The position numbers were made by a program, and so were the translations under genes. Source: an uncultured Sphingomonadales bacterium (GTDB lineage: Bacteria; Pseudomonadota; Alphaproteobacteria; Sphingomonadales; Sphingomonadaceae). From it: DNA of 55,941 bases. How positions within the stretch are numbered: the first letter of the stretch is position 1; every line of letters begins with the position of its first letter. The notes under the pieces were generated by a model. It worked only from the letters and a program-made list of their open reading frames with translations, made no database searches and was not told where the DNA came from. Below are positions 8,467 to 17,969 of the stretch, piece after piece. Location of the stretch: NCBI GenBank assembly GCA_903868245.1, contig CAIPUN010000064.1:1-55941 (forward strand). The letters are read 5' to 3'.

Positions 8467-8515
8467 CAAGCAATAACCCAATCCTCCTCAACGACTTGCG
8501 ATGGGGGGATAGCCT

Positions 8516-8728
8516 ATGATTGCAAAGCTTTTCATCCTGGTCGCACGGGCCTGGCAAATCGGCCCATCACGCATTTTGCCGCCGACGTGTAGATATAGCC
8601 CAAGCTGTTCGGCCTATGCGATTAATGCGCTACAAAAATATGGCGCAATTAAGGGTGGCTGGCTGGCCATCAAACGGCTATTGCGCTGCCAACCTTGGGG
8701 TGGGCACGGATATGATCCCGTGCCATGA
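8516..8728 (+). CDS. yidD: Membrane protein insertion efficiency factor YidD
   Basis: A 70-residue peripheral inner-membrane protein thought to assist YidC-dependent insertion. It has an N-terminal amphipathic/hydrophobic stretch ([13 protein letters not shown]), the conserved cysteine-rich core [14 protein letters not shown], and the family C-terminus [16 protein letters not shown] 8516 follows a G-rich ribosome-binding site (GGGGGA at 8504-8509). It sits 49 bases after rnpA and 34 before yidC, in the expected order. Confidence 0.95.
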   Translation: MIAKLFILVARAWQIGPSRILPPTCRYSPSCSAYAINALQKYGAIKGGWLAIKRLLRCQPWGGHGYDPVP

Positions 8729-8762
8729 AGCTCCATTTACGGATTAACGGGGAATTTTAGAC

Positions 8763-10532
8763 GTGGACGATAAACGCAACCTGATATTTGCAGTATTGCT
8801 GACGGGTCTCATCCTATTCGGTTGGCCCTATGTTGCCAGCTATTTCTTCCCCACGCCGGCGCCCGTGACCAGCACCGCAGCATCCACTGCCGGCCCCGCA
8901 GGCGCGGTGACGTCTGACGTGGCTGTCGAAGCCGCCCCCGCAAAGGTTCAGGCTGTTCCGCTCGGCACTGCCCTGCAATCTTCGGCTCGCATCATGGTCG
9001 AAACGCCAAAGCTGAAAGGCTCGATCAATCTTGAGGGCGCGAAAATTGACGACCTTGTGTTGCTGACCCACCGTACCGAGCTTGCCAAGGATTCGGCGCC
9101 CGTTCGCCTGTTTGCACCATCTGGCACCAAAAACGCTTATTTTGCCCGCTTTGGCTGGGCTGGCACGGGCATCACAGCCCCAGATGACAAGACTGTATGG
9201 ACACCTAGCGGTACTAAGCTGACGTCATCCACGCCCGTGACCTTAAGCTGGACCAATGCCCAAAGTCAGAAGTTTGAAATCGCACTGTCAATTGACGACA
9301 ATTTCATGATTACGGCAAAACAGCGCTTCACCAATAATGGCACAACACCTGTCGAAATCGCTAATTTCGCTTTGCTCAGCCGCACCGGAAAGCCCGCAGA
9401 CGCGACGTCCGGTGGCTCTATATTCACGCATATTCACATCGGTCCGATGGGCGTTTTTGATGACCAGCCCAATTATGACTGGGGCTATGTCGATGTGGAA
9501 GAAAATAAGGGTGAAGCATCATTCACCAGCACAGGCGGCTGGTTGGGCTTTACCGATAAATATTGGTTGGGCGCGCTGATCCCAGATCAGAAAACGCCAG
9601 TCTCGGCAAAGTTCCGCGCGAGCGGCGATGTCTATCAAGCGCAAGTCATCCCAACGCGTTATAACAGCGTTGCCGCTGGTGCTGCATATGACAGCAGCTC
9701 GCGTCTGTTTGCTGGCGCCAAAGAAATGGCCGTCCTCAACGCGTATTCCCAGGATTTGGGCATTCCGTATTTGGACTATGCCATTGACTGGGGTTGGTTC
9801 TGGTTCATCGCCATTCCGTTCTTCTGGATCCTCCATTGGCTATTTGGCGTATTCGGTAACTTTGGCGTCGCCATCATTGGCCTAACCATCATTGTCCGTT
9901 TGTTCATGTATCCGGTCGCGCAAAAGCAATTTGCGTCTATGGCGCAGATGCGTGCGGTGCAGCCCAAGCTCAAGGCGCTTCAAGACCGCTGGAAAGACGA
10001 TAAGCCGCGTCTGCAGCAAGAAATGATGCAGCTATATCAAGAACAAAAAGTGAACCCGCGCGCAGGCTGCCTTCCTATCCTGCTGCAAATTCCGATCTTC
10101 TTTGCGCTGTATAAAATTCTGCTGCTGTCGATTGAAATGCGTCACCAACCCTTCGTCTTATGGTTGAAGGATTTGTCCGCGCCCGACCCGTTGACACCCA
10201 TCAACCTGTTTGGATTGCTGCCGTTCGATCCGCCATCTTTCATCGCCATTGGCATATTGCCAATCTTGCTAGGTGTGACGATGTGGCTCATGCAGCGCCT
10301 GAACCCACAGCCCATGGACGAAATACAAAAGCAAGTCTTTGCCGTCATGCCCTGGTTCCTGATGTTCATTATGGCACCATTTGCCGCTGGCCTTCAGCTC
10401 TATTGGGTGATGTCCAACCTCGTTTCGATTGCCCAGCAAAAGTGGCTATATTCGCGGCACCCCATTTTGCGCGAGCAAATGGCCCGTGAAGCCCAAGAAA
10501 AGGCGCAGGCGAAAGCGAATGCCAAGGCGTGA
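8763..10532 (+). CDS. yidC: Membrane protein insertase YidC
   Basis: Inner-membrane insertase for membrane proteins, acting alone or with SecYEG; 589 residues, Gram-negative long form. TM1 is at about residues 7-28, followed by the large periplasmic beta-sandwich domain (about 50-340) and the five-helix core. The core includes [10 protein letters not shown] with the conserved groove arginine, the charged cytoplasmic C1 loop ([19 protein letters not shown]) and the [15 protein letters not shown] segment. The C-terminal tail is lysine/alanine-rich. Start is GTG at 8763 with GGGGAA upstream. The stop overlaps the engB GTG by four bases. Confidence 0.97.
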   Translation: MDDKRNLIFAVLLTGLILFGWPYVASYFFPTPAPVTSTAASTAGPAGAVTSDVAVEAAPAKVQAVPLGTALQSSARIMVETPKLKGSINLEGAKIDDLVLLTHRTELAKDSAPVRLFAPSGTKNAYFARFGWAGTGITAPDDKTVWTPSGTKLTSSTPVTLSWTNAQSQKFEIALSIDDNFMITAKQRFTNNGTTPVEIANFALLSRTGKPADATSGGSIFTHIHIGPMGVFDDQPNYDWGYVDVEENKGEASFTSTGGWLGFTDKYWLGALIPDQKTPVSAKFRASGDVYQAQVIPTRYNSVAAGAAYDSSSRLFAGAKEMAVLNAYSQDLGIPYLDYAIDWGWFWFIAIPFFWILHWLFGVFGNFGVAIIGLTIIVRLFMYPVAQKQFASMAQMRAVQPKLKALQDRWKDDKPRLQQEMMQLYQEQKVNPRAGCLPILLQIPIFFALYKILLLSIEMRHQPFVLWLKDLSAPDPLTPINLFGLLPFDPPSFIAIGILPILLGVTMWLMQRLNPQPMDEIQKQVFAVMPWFLMFIMAPFAAGLQLYWVMSNLVSIAQQKWLYSRHPILREQMAREAQEKAQAKANAKA

Positions 10533-11149
10533 CCGAAACGACGACTAAAATCTTTTCAGGGCCCATAAGCTTCCTGAAATCCGCGCCAAAGCTTGAATTT
10601 CTGCCCGAACCAACGGTGCCGGAAATCGCGTTTGCGGGTCGGTCGAATGTCGGCAAGTCGAGCCTGATCAATGCGCTCGTCAACCGCAACAATCTGGCGC
10701 GCGCGTCGAATACGCCGGGTCGCACACAAGAATTGAACTTCTTTGATGTGGGCGATCCTGCGGCATTTCGTATCGTTGACATGCCCGGCTATGGCTATGC
10801 CAAAGCACCAATCAAAACCGTGCAGCAATGGCGCTATCTGATTAATGATTATCTGCGGGGCCGCGTTGTGTTGAAGCGCGTGTTCGTCCTGATCGATAGC
10901 CGCCATGGCATTAAAGAGGTTGATCATGACATCATGTCGATGCTCGATAGCGCCGCAATCAGCTATCGCATCGTGCTGACCAAGACCGACAAGATTAAGG
11001 CCAGCGACTTGGCCGCGGTTGAAACCGACACTATGACAAAGCTGCGCAAGCATGTGGCGGCTTATCCGGATCTGTCAGTGACCTCCGCCGAAAAGCGCGG
11101 CGGGATTGAAGACCTGCGCGCGGCGGTATTGGAAGCTGTAGCCTCGTAA
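10529..11149 (+). CDS. engB: Ribosome biogenesis GTP-binding protein YihA/YsxC (EngB)
   Basis: Essential-type small GTPase needed for 50S subunit assembly; 206 residues. G1 GRSNVGKSS is at residues 37-45, G2 region NTPGRTQ, G3 DMPGYGYAK starting at D84 and G4 TKTDK at 151-155. The GTG start at 10529 is nested in GTGA with the yidC stop, so expression is coupled to yidC. This is the last gene of the rpmH operon as far as the sequence shows. Confidence 0.96.
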   Translation: MTETTTKIFSGPISFLKSAPKLEFLPEPTVPEIAFAGRSNVGKSSLINALVNRNNLARASNTPGRTQELNFFDVGDPAAFRIVDMPGYGYAKAPIKTVQQWRYLINDYLRGRVVLKRVFVLIDSRHGIKEVDHDIMSMLDSAAISYRIVLTKTDKIKASDLAAVETDTMTKLRKHVAAYPDLSVTSAEKRGGIEDLRAAVLEAVAS

Positions 11150-11196
11150 AAACTGCAGTGCCTTTGCGCCTCTGCCTCTCGACAGAAAAGCAAACA

Positions 11197-11214
11197 GCGA
11201 CCATGTATGGTCGC
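11197..11214. other. Perfect 18-base palindrome immediately before the GST start codon
   Basis: GCGACCAT-GT-ATGGTCGC, eight-base perfect arms with a two-base centre, ends one base before the ATG at 11215. It could be a repressor operator or a hairpin covering the translation start. No protein is known to bind it. Confidence 0.5.
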
Positions 11215-11883
11215 ATGACCTTGAAACTCATCATTGGAAACAAAGCCTATTCAAGCTGGTCGCTGCGCGGTTGGCTCGCGGCGAAACAATCTGGCCTGCA
11301 TTTTGAAGAGATCATTGTCCCTTTATTTGCGCCGGACTGGGAACAACGCAAGCGTCAGGCAGACCTTGCGCCATCGTCGGGCAAGGTCCCGACCTTGTGG
11401 GATGGAGAGGCCGTTGTCTGGGACAGCCTTGCGATCATCGATTATCTCGCCGACAAGGTCGGGCGTGACCGTTATTGGCCCAAGGACGAAGTCGCACGCG
11501 GCATGGCGCGTTCGATGGTGGCCGAAATGCATGCGGGCTATTTGTCCTTGCGCCGCGAATGCCCAATGAACACGCGCAGGACCGTTACAGACGTAACCTT
11601 ATCGGAAGAAACGCAGGCGGACGCGATACGTATATTGCAAAACTGGGCAGAGGCACGTTCGCGCTTTGGCAAATATGGGCCATATCTGTTTGGTACATTC
11701 AGCGCGGCCGACATCATGTTCGCGCCCGTGGTTACGCGCTTTGTGACCTATGGCTTCACCCTACCGGGTTTTGCCCAGGCTTATGCCGAAGCCATCATGG
11801 TACATCCCTGGATGGAACAATGGTACGCCGCCGCTGCCGAAGAGCCATGGACAATAGAACGCATCGAGAGCGCTTTCACTTAA
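11215..11883 (+). CDS. Glutathione S-transferase family protein
   Basis: Predicted cytosolic GST of 222 residues. The N-terminal thioredoxin-fold domain has KLIIGNKAYSSWSLRGW with the serine pair where the catalytic Ser of this class is expected, then KVPTLWDGEAVVWDSLAIIDYLAD (the cis-Pro loop and glutathione gamma-glutamyl-binding Asp-Ser). The C-terminal all-helical domain ends HPWMEQWYAAAAEEPW, typical of zeta/beta-like bacterial GSTs. Start choice is between ATG 11203 and ATG 11215; 11215 fits homology (MTLKLIIGN). An 18-base palindrome abuts it and no clear ribosome-binding site is seen. Substrate unknown. Confidence 0.9.
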   Translation: MTLKLIIGNKAYSSWSLRGWLAAKQSGLHFEEIIVPLFAPDWEQRKRQADLAPSSGKVPTLWDGEAVVWDSLAIIDYLADKVGRDRYWPKDEVARGMARSMVAEMHAGYLSLRRECPMNTRRTVTDVTLSEETQADAIRILQNWAEARSRFGKYGPYLFGTFSAADIMFAPVVTRFVTYGFTLPGFAQAYAEAIMVHPWMEQWYAAAAEEPWTIERIESAFT

Positions 11884-11907
11884 GGCAGGCTGCTTTAAAG
11901 CACGTGT

Positions 11908-12021
11908 TCGTCATCCTGAACTACTTTCGGGATAACAAACCGCAACCGAATCGTCATCCCGAACTTGTTTCGGGATAACAAACCGCGTCGCACGTTATCC
12001 TGAAACAAGTTCAGGATGACG
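11908..12021. repeat. Cluster of three CGTCATCCTGAACTTGTTTCAGGATAAC repeats (copies 2-4)
   Basis: Two direct copies start at 11908 and 11951 with a 43-base period, each followed by AACAAACCGC, and a third copy at 11994-12021 lies in inverted orientation. Copies 2 and 3 are 28 bases long with two to four mismatches and can pair with the inverted copy. The cluster fills the gap between the convergent GST and aroC genes. Confidence 0.8.
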
Positions 12022-12061
12022 ATAGTTCATGCATTGTGCAGTACGTCCTAAAACGCCACGC

Positions 12062-13138
12062 CTAGCCGCATTGTGCGCGGTGCAGAAGCTTTTGATCCGC
12101 CAGAACCAGCGCCATCATTGCCGCAACCACGGGCGTGCCCCTGATGCCTACGCAAGGGTCATGGCGGCCCTTGGTGATGATGTCTGTTGCATCGCCATCA
12201 CGGGTGACGGTTTCAACCGGCGTAAGGATGGAGGAAGTCGGCTTAAATGCAACGCGCACCAGAACCGGTTGCCCTGTCGAAATACCGCCCGCAATGCCGC
12301 CTGCATTATTCGCCAGAAACTCGGGATGGTTTGACCCTTCGCTGGCGGGCCGCATCCGGTCGGCATTTTCTTCACCACGCAAACGCGCTGCGCCAAAGCC
12401 AGCGCCGATCTCCACGCCTTTGACGGCATTGATGCTCATCATGGCAGACGCGAGCTCGCTGTCCAGCTTGGCATAAAGCGGTGCGCCCCAACCGGGGGGA
12501 ACGCCTGTGGCAACGCATTCGATGACCGCGCCGAGCGAGGAGCCAGACTTGCGTGCTTCGTCGACCAATTTTTCCCAGCGCCCTGCTGCTGCCTCATCAG
12601 GGCAGAAAAACGGGTTTTTATCAATTTGTGATGCTTCAAAATTATCGCGATTAATCGCATCGCCACCGATTTCGGCGACATAGGCCATGATTTCGACATC
12701 CGGAATGACGGCGCGGGCGACTGCACCTGCCGCAACACGCGCGGCGGTTTCACGCGCGCTGGACCGGCCACCGCCGCGATAGTCGCGAAAGCCGTATTTG
12801 GCGTCATAGCTGTAATCGGCATGGCCCGGACGATAGGCCTTGGCGACGTCAGAATAATCCTTCGACCGTTGGTCGACATTTTCGATCATCAGCGAAATCG
12901 GCGTACCTGTTGTGCGGCCTTCAAATACACCGGACAATATCCGCACGGCATCGGGTTCCTGCCGCTGCGTGGTGAAGCGCGATGTGCCGGGACGGCGCTG
13001 ATCCAAAAATGGCTGAATATCCGCTTCAGACAAAGCAAGGCCCGGAGGGCAGCCATCGACTAATGCGCCAAGCGCCGGACCATGGGATTCGCCCCATGTC
13101 GAAAAACGGAACACGCGGCCAAAGGTATTAAAGCTCAT
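12062..13138 (-). CDS. aroC: Chorismate synthase
   Basis: Converts 5-enolpyruvylshikimate-3-phosphate to chorismate, the last shikimate-pathway step, using reduced FMN; cytosolic; 358 residues. The three family signatures are visible: [13 protein letters not shown] near the N-terminus, the [19 protein letters not shown] region with [18 protein letters not shown], and [17 protein letters not shown] near the C-terminus. The start overlaps the end of the upstream small membrane protein gene by 11 bases, so fabI, that gene and aroC are probably cotranscribed. Confidence 0.97.
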   Translation of the reverse strand: MSFNTFGRVFRFSTWGESHGPALGALVDGCPPGLALSEADIQPFLDQRRPGTSRFTTQRQEPDAVRILSGVFEGRTTGTPISLMIENVDQRSKDYSDVAKAYRPGHADYSYDAKYGFRDYRGGGRSSARETAARVAAGAVARAVIPDVEIMAYVAEIGGDAINRDNFEASQIDKNPFFCPDEAAAGRWEKLVDEARKSGSSLGAVIECVATGVPPGWGAPLYAKLDSELASAMMSINAVKGVEIGAGFGAARLRGEENADRMRPASEGSNHPEFLANNAGGIAGGISTGQPVLVRVAFKPTSSILTPVETVTRDGDATDIITKGRHDPCVGIRGTPVVAAMMALVLADQKLLHRAQCG

Positions 13139-13463
13139 TTGCTGTTTCCGTTTTCTTCAATTGTCCCGACCGATAGCGGACTTGCTCCTTGCCGATCCAT
13201 GTCCGGATTGCACGAAAAATGATCAGCGCGATGGCGACACCTATCACACGGGCGGCGTGGGGATGGCCGTAGGTCGTCCCGATACGTCCTGCCCAAACAA
13301 AGGCACCAATGATGCCTATAAAGCCTGTCATTGAGACAAAGGCGTCCAACAACGGTGGCAACCCCTCCCAATAGCGACGCGCGTGCCAATATCCGTGCAC
13401 GCCAACGAGCACGGCACAGCCTGCCAGAAGAAGAACTAGCGCGTCGCTATGCCCCGCGAACAT
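13128..13463 (-). CDS. Small hypothetical membrane protein between fabI and aroC
   Basis: A 111-residue protein with three hydrophobic segments (about residues 8-22, 40-60 and 72-90) and a basic C-terminal tail ([20 protein letters not shown]). Its ATG overlaps the fabI stop by one base (TGATG) and its 3' end overlaps the aroC start by 11 bases, which strongly suggests a real, translationally coupled gene. No motif is recognised and I do not assign a function. Confidence 0.7.
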   Translation of the reverse strand: MFAGHSDALVLLLAGCAVLVGVHGYWHARRYWEGLPPLLDAFVSMTGFIGIIGAFVWAGRIGTTYGHPHAARVIGVAIALIIFRAIRTWIGKEQVRYRSGQLKKTETANEL

Positions 13464-14290
13464 CAGAGCGTACTGATATCAGGAGCATCCTCCTGTTTCA
13501 TGCCGACGGTGTGATAGCCTGCGTCAACATGGTGGGTTTCGCCCGTTACCCCTGCGGCAAGGTCAGACAGGAAATACAGCGCGGAAGAACCGACATCATC
13601 AATCGTGACATTGCGGCGCAGCGGCGTGTTCACCTCATTCCATTTCAATATATAGCGGAAATCGCCAATGCCCGACGCCGCTAACGTCTTAATGGGGCCA
13701 GCCGAAATGGCGTTGACGCGAATGCCCTGCGGCCCCACGTCATTGGCCAGATATTTGACTGACGTTTCCAGCGCAGCCTTTGCCACGCCCATGACGTTAT
13801 AATGCGGCATAACCTTTTCTGCGCCATAATAGCTCAATGTCAGCATGGACCCGCCGCCTTCGCCGGTTTCGGGATCAAGCGGCTTCATCATCGCAGCAGC
13901 ACGCTTGGCAACGGCGGTAAAGCTGTAGACGCTGACATTCATGGTCAACAAAAAGTCTTCTAAGCCGACATCGTAATATTTGCCGCGCAACGCCTCTTTA
14001 TTGGTGAAACCAATGGCGTGCACGACGAAGTCGATGGTTGGCCATTTTTCCGCCAGCGTTTCAAACGCGCGGTCAAGATTGGCCATATCCGCGACATCGC
14101 AGTCGATCAGGAAATCACAATCCAGCTGCGCCGCCAATGGCCGGACGCGCTTTTCCATCACTTCACCCTGATAGCTGAAAGCCAATTCGGCACCTTCGGC
14201 ATGTAAGCGCTTTGCGATACCCCATGCGAGCGACTTGTCATTGGCAAGCCCCATAATCAGCCCGCGTTTACCAGCCATCAATCCGGTCAT
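13463..14290 (-). CDS. fabI: Enoyl-[acyl-carrier-protein] reductase (NADH), FabI
   Basis: Short-chain dehydrogenase-fold enzyme performing the last reduction of fatty-acid elongation (FASII). ATG at 14290 (275 residues) is preferred to ATG 14305 because TGAGGA lies five bases upstream, and it sits seven bases after the yihY stop. The FabI-type cofactor motif GLANDKSLAWGIAK is near the N-terminus. The catalytic Tyr-x6-Lys is in YNVMGVAK, and SAGPIKTLAASGI forms the substrate loop. It is the target class of triclosan-type inhibitors. Confidence 0.96.
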   Translation of the reverse strand: MTGLMAGKRGLIMGLANDKSLAWGIAKRLHAEGAELAFSYQGEVMEKRVRPLAAQLDCDFLIDCDVADMANLDRAFETLAEKWPTIDFVVHAIGFTNKEALRGKYYDVGLEDFLLTMNVSVYSFTAVAKRAAAMMKPLDPETGEGGGSMLTLSYYGAEKVMPHYNVMGVAKAALETSVKYLANDVGPQGIRVNAISAGPIKTLAASGIGDFRYILKWNEVNTPLRRNVTIDDVGSSALYFLSDLAAGVTGETHHVDAGYHTVGMKQEDAPDISTL

Positions 14291-14297
14291 AATATCC

Positions 14298-15260
14298 TCA
14301 TTCATCAGCTATATGTGCTTTGACGTACCTTAGTCCATTTTCATGGGTGTTGGCCAGCGCCGCGTTCAACTGCGCCCCTGTTACCAAGCCAAGGCCTATC
14401 AGGTAAAAGAAAATCAGCGCCAACATCACCCCTGCCAGGCTGCCATAAGCCAGATCATAATTGCTCACACTGGATAGGAACATGGGCAGTAACGCGGTTA
14501 ACCCAAGCCACCAAAGGCTTACAAAGGCGGCCCCCGGCCATTTTGGAAAATCCGAAGAACGATATTTGGCTGGCGTCAGCCCCGCGAAAATGACGTAAAT
14601 CGCGGCAAACAGGGTGACAAAGGGAATGATGCGCCCCCAAGCAAAATAGCGCGCCACTGTCTGCGCGGTGGGAATGAAGCGGTAGACAAAATCCTCCGCC
14701 GCCGTGACCAACACTTGCGCGGAAAAAGCAACCATAGCGAGAACCACCGAAGCGATGATTGCACCCAGCGAACCCAATCGATAATGCCAGAACGCGCGGC
14801 TGGGTGTTGCGCCATAAGCGCGATGCAAAACGTCGCGAAAGGTTTCAATGAGACTCGCTGCCGTCCAAAGGCTGACACCCGCACTCAACCACAATAACGG
14901 CCCGGAGCGGGCAGTCATGGCGGACTGAATGGGTCCTTGAAGGGCGCCGGCAACGCTTGGCGGTACCGTTTTAAAAAAGGCGTCGATTAACGCCAGGCCA
15001 GATTCGGTTTGGCCAAAAGCACCCGCGATTGCCGCCGCCACGACGCAAAAGGCGAATAAGGACACTAAAGACAGATAGGCGAAGTTGCCCGCGTGGATGA
15101 AACCATCGCTATAAACGCCAACGCCAACACGCTTTGCTACTTCAACGACCTGTCCAGAAAAGCCAAGCCGCGCAAACCATGTGGCTTCGCTTTCATCCGC
15201 ATGCGTTGTCGCCGGAAGATGTGCCCGCGCCTCCGGTGACAGAGGCGAAATTTCAGACAC
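14298..15260 (-). CDS. YihY/BrkB family inner-membrane protein
   Basis: A 320-residue integral membrane protein with about six hydrophobic helices (for example FAYLSLVSLFAFCVVAAAI and LGAIIASVVLAMVAF) after an acidic N-terminal tail. The YihY/virulence factor BrkB family hallmark DGFIHAGNFAYLSLVSLFAF and the Y-x-x-Y/GSLAGVMLALIFFYLIGLGLV C-terminal pair are present. Molecular function is not established. Start is GTG 15260, which overlaps the stop of the DnaJ-like gene by eight bases. A near-perfect 34-base palindrome (15263-15296) lies just upstream and contains the candidate ribosome-binding site GGGAG. Confidence 0.9.
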   Translation of the reverse strand: MSEISPLSPEARAHLPATTHADESEATWFARLGFSGQVVEVAKRVGVGVYSDGFIHAGNFAYLSLVSLFAFCVVAAAIAGAFGQTESGLALIDAFFKTVPPSVAGALQGPIQSAMTARSGPLLWLSAGVSLWTAASLIETFRDVLHRAYGATPSRAFWHYRLGSLGAIIASVVLAMVAFSAQVLVTAAEDFVYRFIPTAQTVARYFAWGRIIPFVTLFAAIYVIFAGLTPAKYRSSDFPKWPGAAFVSLWWLGLTALLPMFLSSVSNYDLAYGSLAGVMLALIFFYLIGLGLVTGAQLNAALANTHENGLRYVKAHIADE

Positions 15261-16170
15261 TTATATTCTCCCGGACAGAATTGTCCGAGAGAATATCACT
15301 TATCCGCGCCAGTTCCGCCGGGTCGCTCGGCAGATGGATCATCAGCATCACAAGCTGATCCCCGCGCACGCCTGTCTTGGTAGTAAAGCCGCGCCCCTTG
15401 ATGCGCAGCACAGTGCCAGAATTGGTGCGTGGCGGGACGGTCAACATGACGGCGCCGTCCACCGTCGGCACTTTGACCTTGCCGCCTTCTACCGCCTCTT
15501 TCAGCGAAATCGGCAGGTCAATGCGGATATTGTCGCCGTCACGCACCAAATCGGGATGCTTGCCAATTTTCAATGTGACCATCGCGTCGCCATAGCCGCC
15601 GGGGCCGGGCTGACCCTTGCCGGGAATACGGATTTGCTGCCCCGCAACTATGCCAGCGGGCAATTTGAATTCTACCGTCTTGCCATCACCCAACATGATG
15701 CGTTGCGGCGCAAGCGTGGCGGCGTCGGTGAACGACACCAAATGCGTATAGGCAATATTCGCGCCCTTGGGCGGTGCTTGCTGCGGCCGTTGGCCGGGCC
15801 CGCCACCTGGGCGCCCACCGCCTCCGCCACCAAACAGCCCATCAAAAATATCGCCCAAGTCAATCCCGCCACTGCCGAAATTGCCACCCGCCGTGCCACC
15901 TTGCGAATAACCACTGCCGCCACCAAAAGGATTGCCCGCAAAGCGCGGTTGCCCGTTTTCGTCAATCTCGCCGCGATCATATTGACCGCGCTTTTTGGGG
16001 TCCGACAATAAGTCATAGGCTTGCGTGACTTCGCTAAACCGTTCCGAAGCCTTCGGATTGTCCTTGTTCTTGTCGGGGTGTAGTTCCTTGGCAAGCTTAC
16101 GATAGGCGAGCTTGATCGCCTTGTCGTCCGCGCCCTTGGACACACCTAATATGGAATAAGGATCTGCCAT
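15253..16170 (-). CDS. DnaJ-like co-chaperone without zinc finger (CbpA/DnaJ class B type)
   Basis: Hsp40-type protein of 305 residues that would stimulate DnaK ATPase and hand over client proteins. The J domain is at residues 1-70 with the HPD motif at 31-33. A Gly-rich linker (about 80-130, long GGG runs) follows, then a type II C-terminal substrate-binding region with FKLPAGIVAGQQIRIPGKG and PLSLKEA-like PISLKEAVEGGKVKVPTVDG. There is no CxxCxGxG zinc domain, so it resembles CbpA/DjlA-like class B rather than the dnaK-linked DnaJ. Its last 11 codons include a strong palindrome preceding yihY. No dnaK or grpE is nearby. Confidence 0.9.
   Translation of the reverse strand: MADPYSILGVSKGADDKAIKLAYRKLAKELHPDKNKDNPKASERFSEVTQAYDLLSDPKKRGQYDRGEIDENGQPRFAGNPFGGGSGYSQGGTAGGNFGSGGIDLGDIFDGLFGGGGGGRPGGGPGQRPQQAPPKGANIAYTHLVSFTDAATLAPQRIMLGDGKTVEFKLPAGIVAGQQIRIPGKGQPGPGGYGDAMVTLKIGKHPDLVRDGDNIRIDLPISLKEAVEGGKVKVPTVDGAVMLTVPPRTNSGTVLRIKGRGFTTKTGVRGDQLVMLMIHLPSDPAELARISDILSDNSVRENISV
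15263..15296 (-). promoter_or_regulatory. Near-perfect 34-base palindrome covering the yihY ribosome-binding site
   Basis: ATATTCTCCCGGACAG and TTGTCCGAGAGAATAT arms pair along the whole length with only a few central and one arm mismatch. In the minus-strand RNA the distal arm contains GGGAG, 7-8 bases before the yihY GTG, so folding would hide that ribosome-binding site. The element lies inside the last codons of the DnaJ-like gene; ribosomes finishing that gene would melt it. Confidence 0.6.
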
Positions 16171-16298
16171 TCTTGTCCCTGTTACTGTCTCGTCCGTCTT
16201 AGATTGGTATTACAGCGCCTGGAGTCAACTTGGGAGCACCGCATTTTCGGCTCTTTTGCCTATCAATGCACATAACAGAAGATAAGGCATTAGGCCAA

Positions 16299-16311
16299 TT
16301 GGCTTAGCCAA
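16299..16311. other. Short palindrome in the divergent dnaJ-like/pdxH control region
   Basis: TTGGCT-T-AGCCAA, a perfect 6-1-6 inverted repeat, lies in the 238-base gap between the divergent DnaJ-like and pdxH genes. Apart from this element and presumably two promoters, nothing else is visible in that gap. It could be an operator; there is no direct support. Confidence 0.3.
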
Positions 16312-16408
16312 GCAAAGCCCATGCATTCGCTAACCCAAATATCATGTCCCAGTTCATTTTATCGTCTTGCCCCTTTTAACCCGTATCAGTCTAGCCTATC
16401 GGTGGATT

Positions 16409-17005
16409 ATGGAAAGCCCCGATCCCTTTAGCCTGTTCGACACATGGTTTGCCGAAGCGCGGGCAAGCGAGATAAATGACTCTAACGCTATGGCCTTGGC
16501 CACGACGGGCGCTGATGGGCAACCTTCGGTGCGCATGGTGCTATTGAAAGGCCATGGCCGCGATCTGGGCACGCATGGCGGATTTGTGTTTTACACCAAT
16601 TTTGAAAGCCGCAAAGCCACGCAATTGTCGGCCAATAAGCAAGTCGCCTTGCTGTTTCACTGGAAATCGCTGCGCCGGCAAATCCGGATTGAGGGCGCGG
16701 CGAGCCCCGTCGACGATGCGACCGCTGATGCCTATTTCGAAACCCGCTCCCGCAATTCGCAGCTCGGCGCTTGGGCGTCCGACCAGTCCCGCCCGCTTGC
16801 CGACCGCGCGACTTTTGAAGCACGCTTCGCCGAGGTAGAAGCACGTTTTGAAGGGCAGGATGTCCCGCGCCCGCCGCATTGGTCGGGATGGATGGTTAGC
16901 CCTAAGCGTATCGAATTTTGGCAAGACCGTGAATTCCGCCTGCACGAACGCTGGCTGTATGAACGCGATGGCGACGGCTGGACCAGCGGGATGCTTTTCC
17001 CGTGA
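16409..17005 (+). CDS. pdxH: Pyridoxamine 5'-phosphate oxidase
   Basis: FMN-dependent oxidase making pyridoxal 5'-phosphate from PNP/PMP; cytosolic homodimer; 198 residues. Visible motifs: [22 protein letters not shown] (FMN-binding strand pair), [27 protein letters not shown], and the C-terminal family signature [11 protein letters not shown] followed by W and RL-type residues, ending GMLFP. ATG 16409 is chosen over 16367 because GGTGG lies a few bases upstream and the preceding 14 codons are not homologous. The next gene starts 11 bases downstream. Confidence 0.95.
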   Translation: MESPDPFSLFDTWFAEARASEINDSNAMALATTGADGQPSVRMVLLKGHGRDLGTHGGFVFYTNFESRKATQLSANKQVALLFHWKSLRRQIRIEGAASPVDDATADAYFETRSRNSQLGAWASDQSRPLADRATFEARFAEVEARFEGQDVPRPPHWSGWMVSPKRIEFWQDREFRLHERWLYERDGDGWTSGMLFP

Positions 17006-17015
17006 CGCATAGACC

Positions 17016-17969
17016 ATGAGCCTTGCCCATAATCACCATCACCATGCGCATGGCGACCTAACCAACCGCGCGGCCATCGCCAGCGTGACCATGGCCTTGT
17101 TCCTGCTCGCGCTGAAGATTTTTGCCGCAGCTGAAACCGGCTCCGTCGCCTTATTGGCGTCTTTGGCGGATACGGGCTTTGACGTTTTGGCATCGGTGCT
17201 CACTTTATTCAGCGTCCGTTATGCCGCGATGCCCGCCGATGATGACCACCGTTTCGGCCATGGCAAGGCGGAGGCACTGTCTGCGCTGCTTCAAGTCGTA
17301 TTGATCACCGTTTCAGCCATATTGATCGCATGGCGCGCTATCGTGCGCTTGGGCGCACAGGAACAGACCGCGCACCCCGAATATGGCATTGGCGTTTCGG
17401 TCATTGCCATCGTCGCCACCTTAAGTTTGCTGGCCTATCAACGGCATGTGGTCCGCAAAACCGGATCAGTCGCGATCCAAGCCGACCATGTACATTATCA
17501 AAGCGACCTTTTGCTTAACATCGCGGTGATCTTCGCGATTGTGCTCGACACCATGTTGAATGTGCGCGGTGCCGACCCGTTATTCGGAATGGCGATTGCC
17601 GCATGGTTGTTATGGGGTGCATATCGCGCCGCGCGCTTGGCGCTGGACCAGTTGCTGGACCGTGAATGGCCGGAGGAAAAACGGCAACGGTTTATCGAAG
17701 TCGCGCTGCGCCATCCGGAATTGCGCGGCATCCATGACATGCGTACCCGTTCCAGCGGCGCGCATGATTTCTGCCAGTTCCATGTGTGGGTTGACCCCAA
17801 TATGACGGTCGCGGCGGCGCATGATATCATGGATGAGGTGGAACAAGCGTTGATGGACGCATTTCCCGGCGTCGAAGTCCTGATCCACCCTGACCCCGAA
17901 GGCCATAAGGATGAGGTGGGTTATATCCCGTCAAAAACGATTGAGCACGATAAGGATTCCCATGACTGA
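17016..17969 (+). CDS. Cation diffusion facilitator family metal efflux transporter (FieF/YiiP-like)
   Basis: Inner-membrane proton-coupled exporter of divalent metals, 317 residues, six predicted helices and a C-terminal cytoplasmic ferredoxin-like domain (about 215-300). The metal site in the membrane has the D52-x3-D56 and H160-x3-D164 pairs, the DD/HD pattern associated with Zn2+/Fe2+/Cd2+ carriers such as YiiP. HRFGHGKAEAL follows TM2. A His-rich N-terminus (HNHHHHAH, residues 5-12) may bind metal. It starts 11 bases after pdxH and overlaps the PhzF-like gene by eight bases, so the three are probably one transcript. Confidence 0.92.
   Translation: MSLAHNHHHHAHGDLTNRAAIASVTMALFLLALKIFAAAETGSVALLASLADTGFDVLASVLTLFSVRYAAMPADDDHRFGHGKAEALSALLQVVLITVSAILIAWRAIVRLGAQEQTAHPEYGIGVSVIAIVATLSLLAYQRHVVRKTGSVAIQADHVHYQSDLLLNIAVIFAIVLDTMLNVRGADPLFGMAIAAWLLWGAYRAARLALDQLLDREWPEEKRQRFIEVALRHPELRGIHDMRTRSSGAHDFCQFHVWVDPNMTVAAAHDIMDEVEQALMDAFPGVEVLIHPDPEGHKDEVGYIPSKTIEHDKDSHD

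Noticed and set aside
15181-16011. 276-codon plus-strand frame
   Set aside because: It is the antisense shadow of the DnaJ-like gene, with no family resemblance and no ribosome-binding site.
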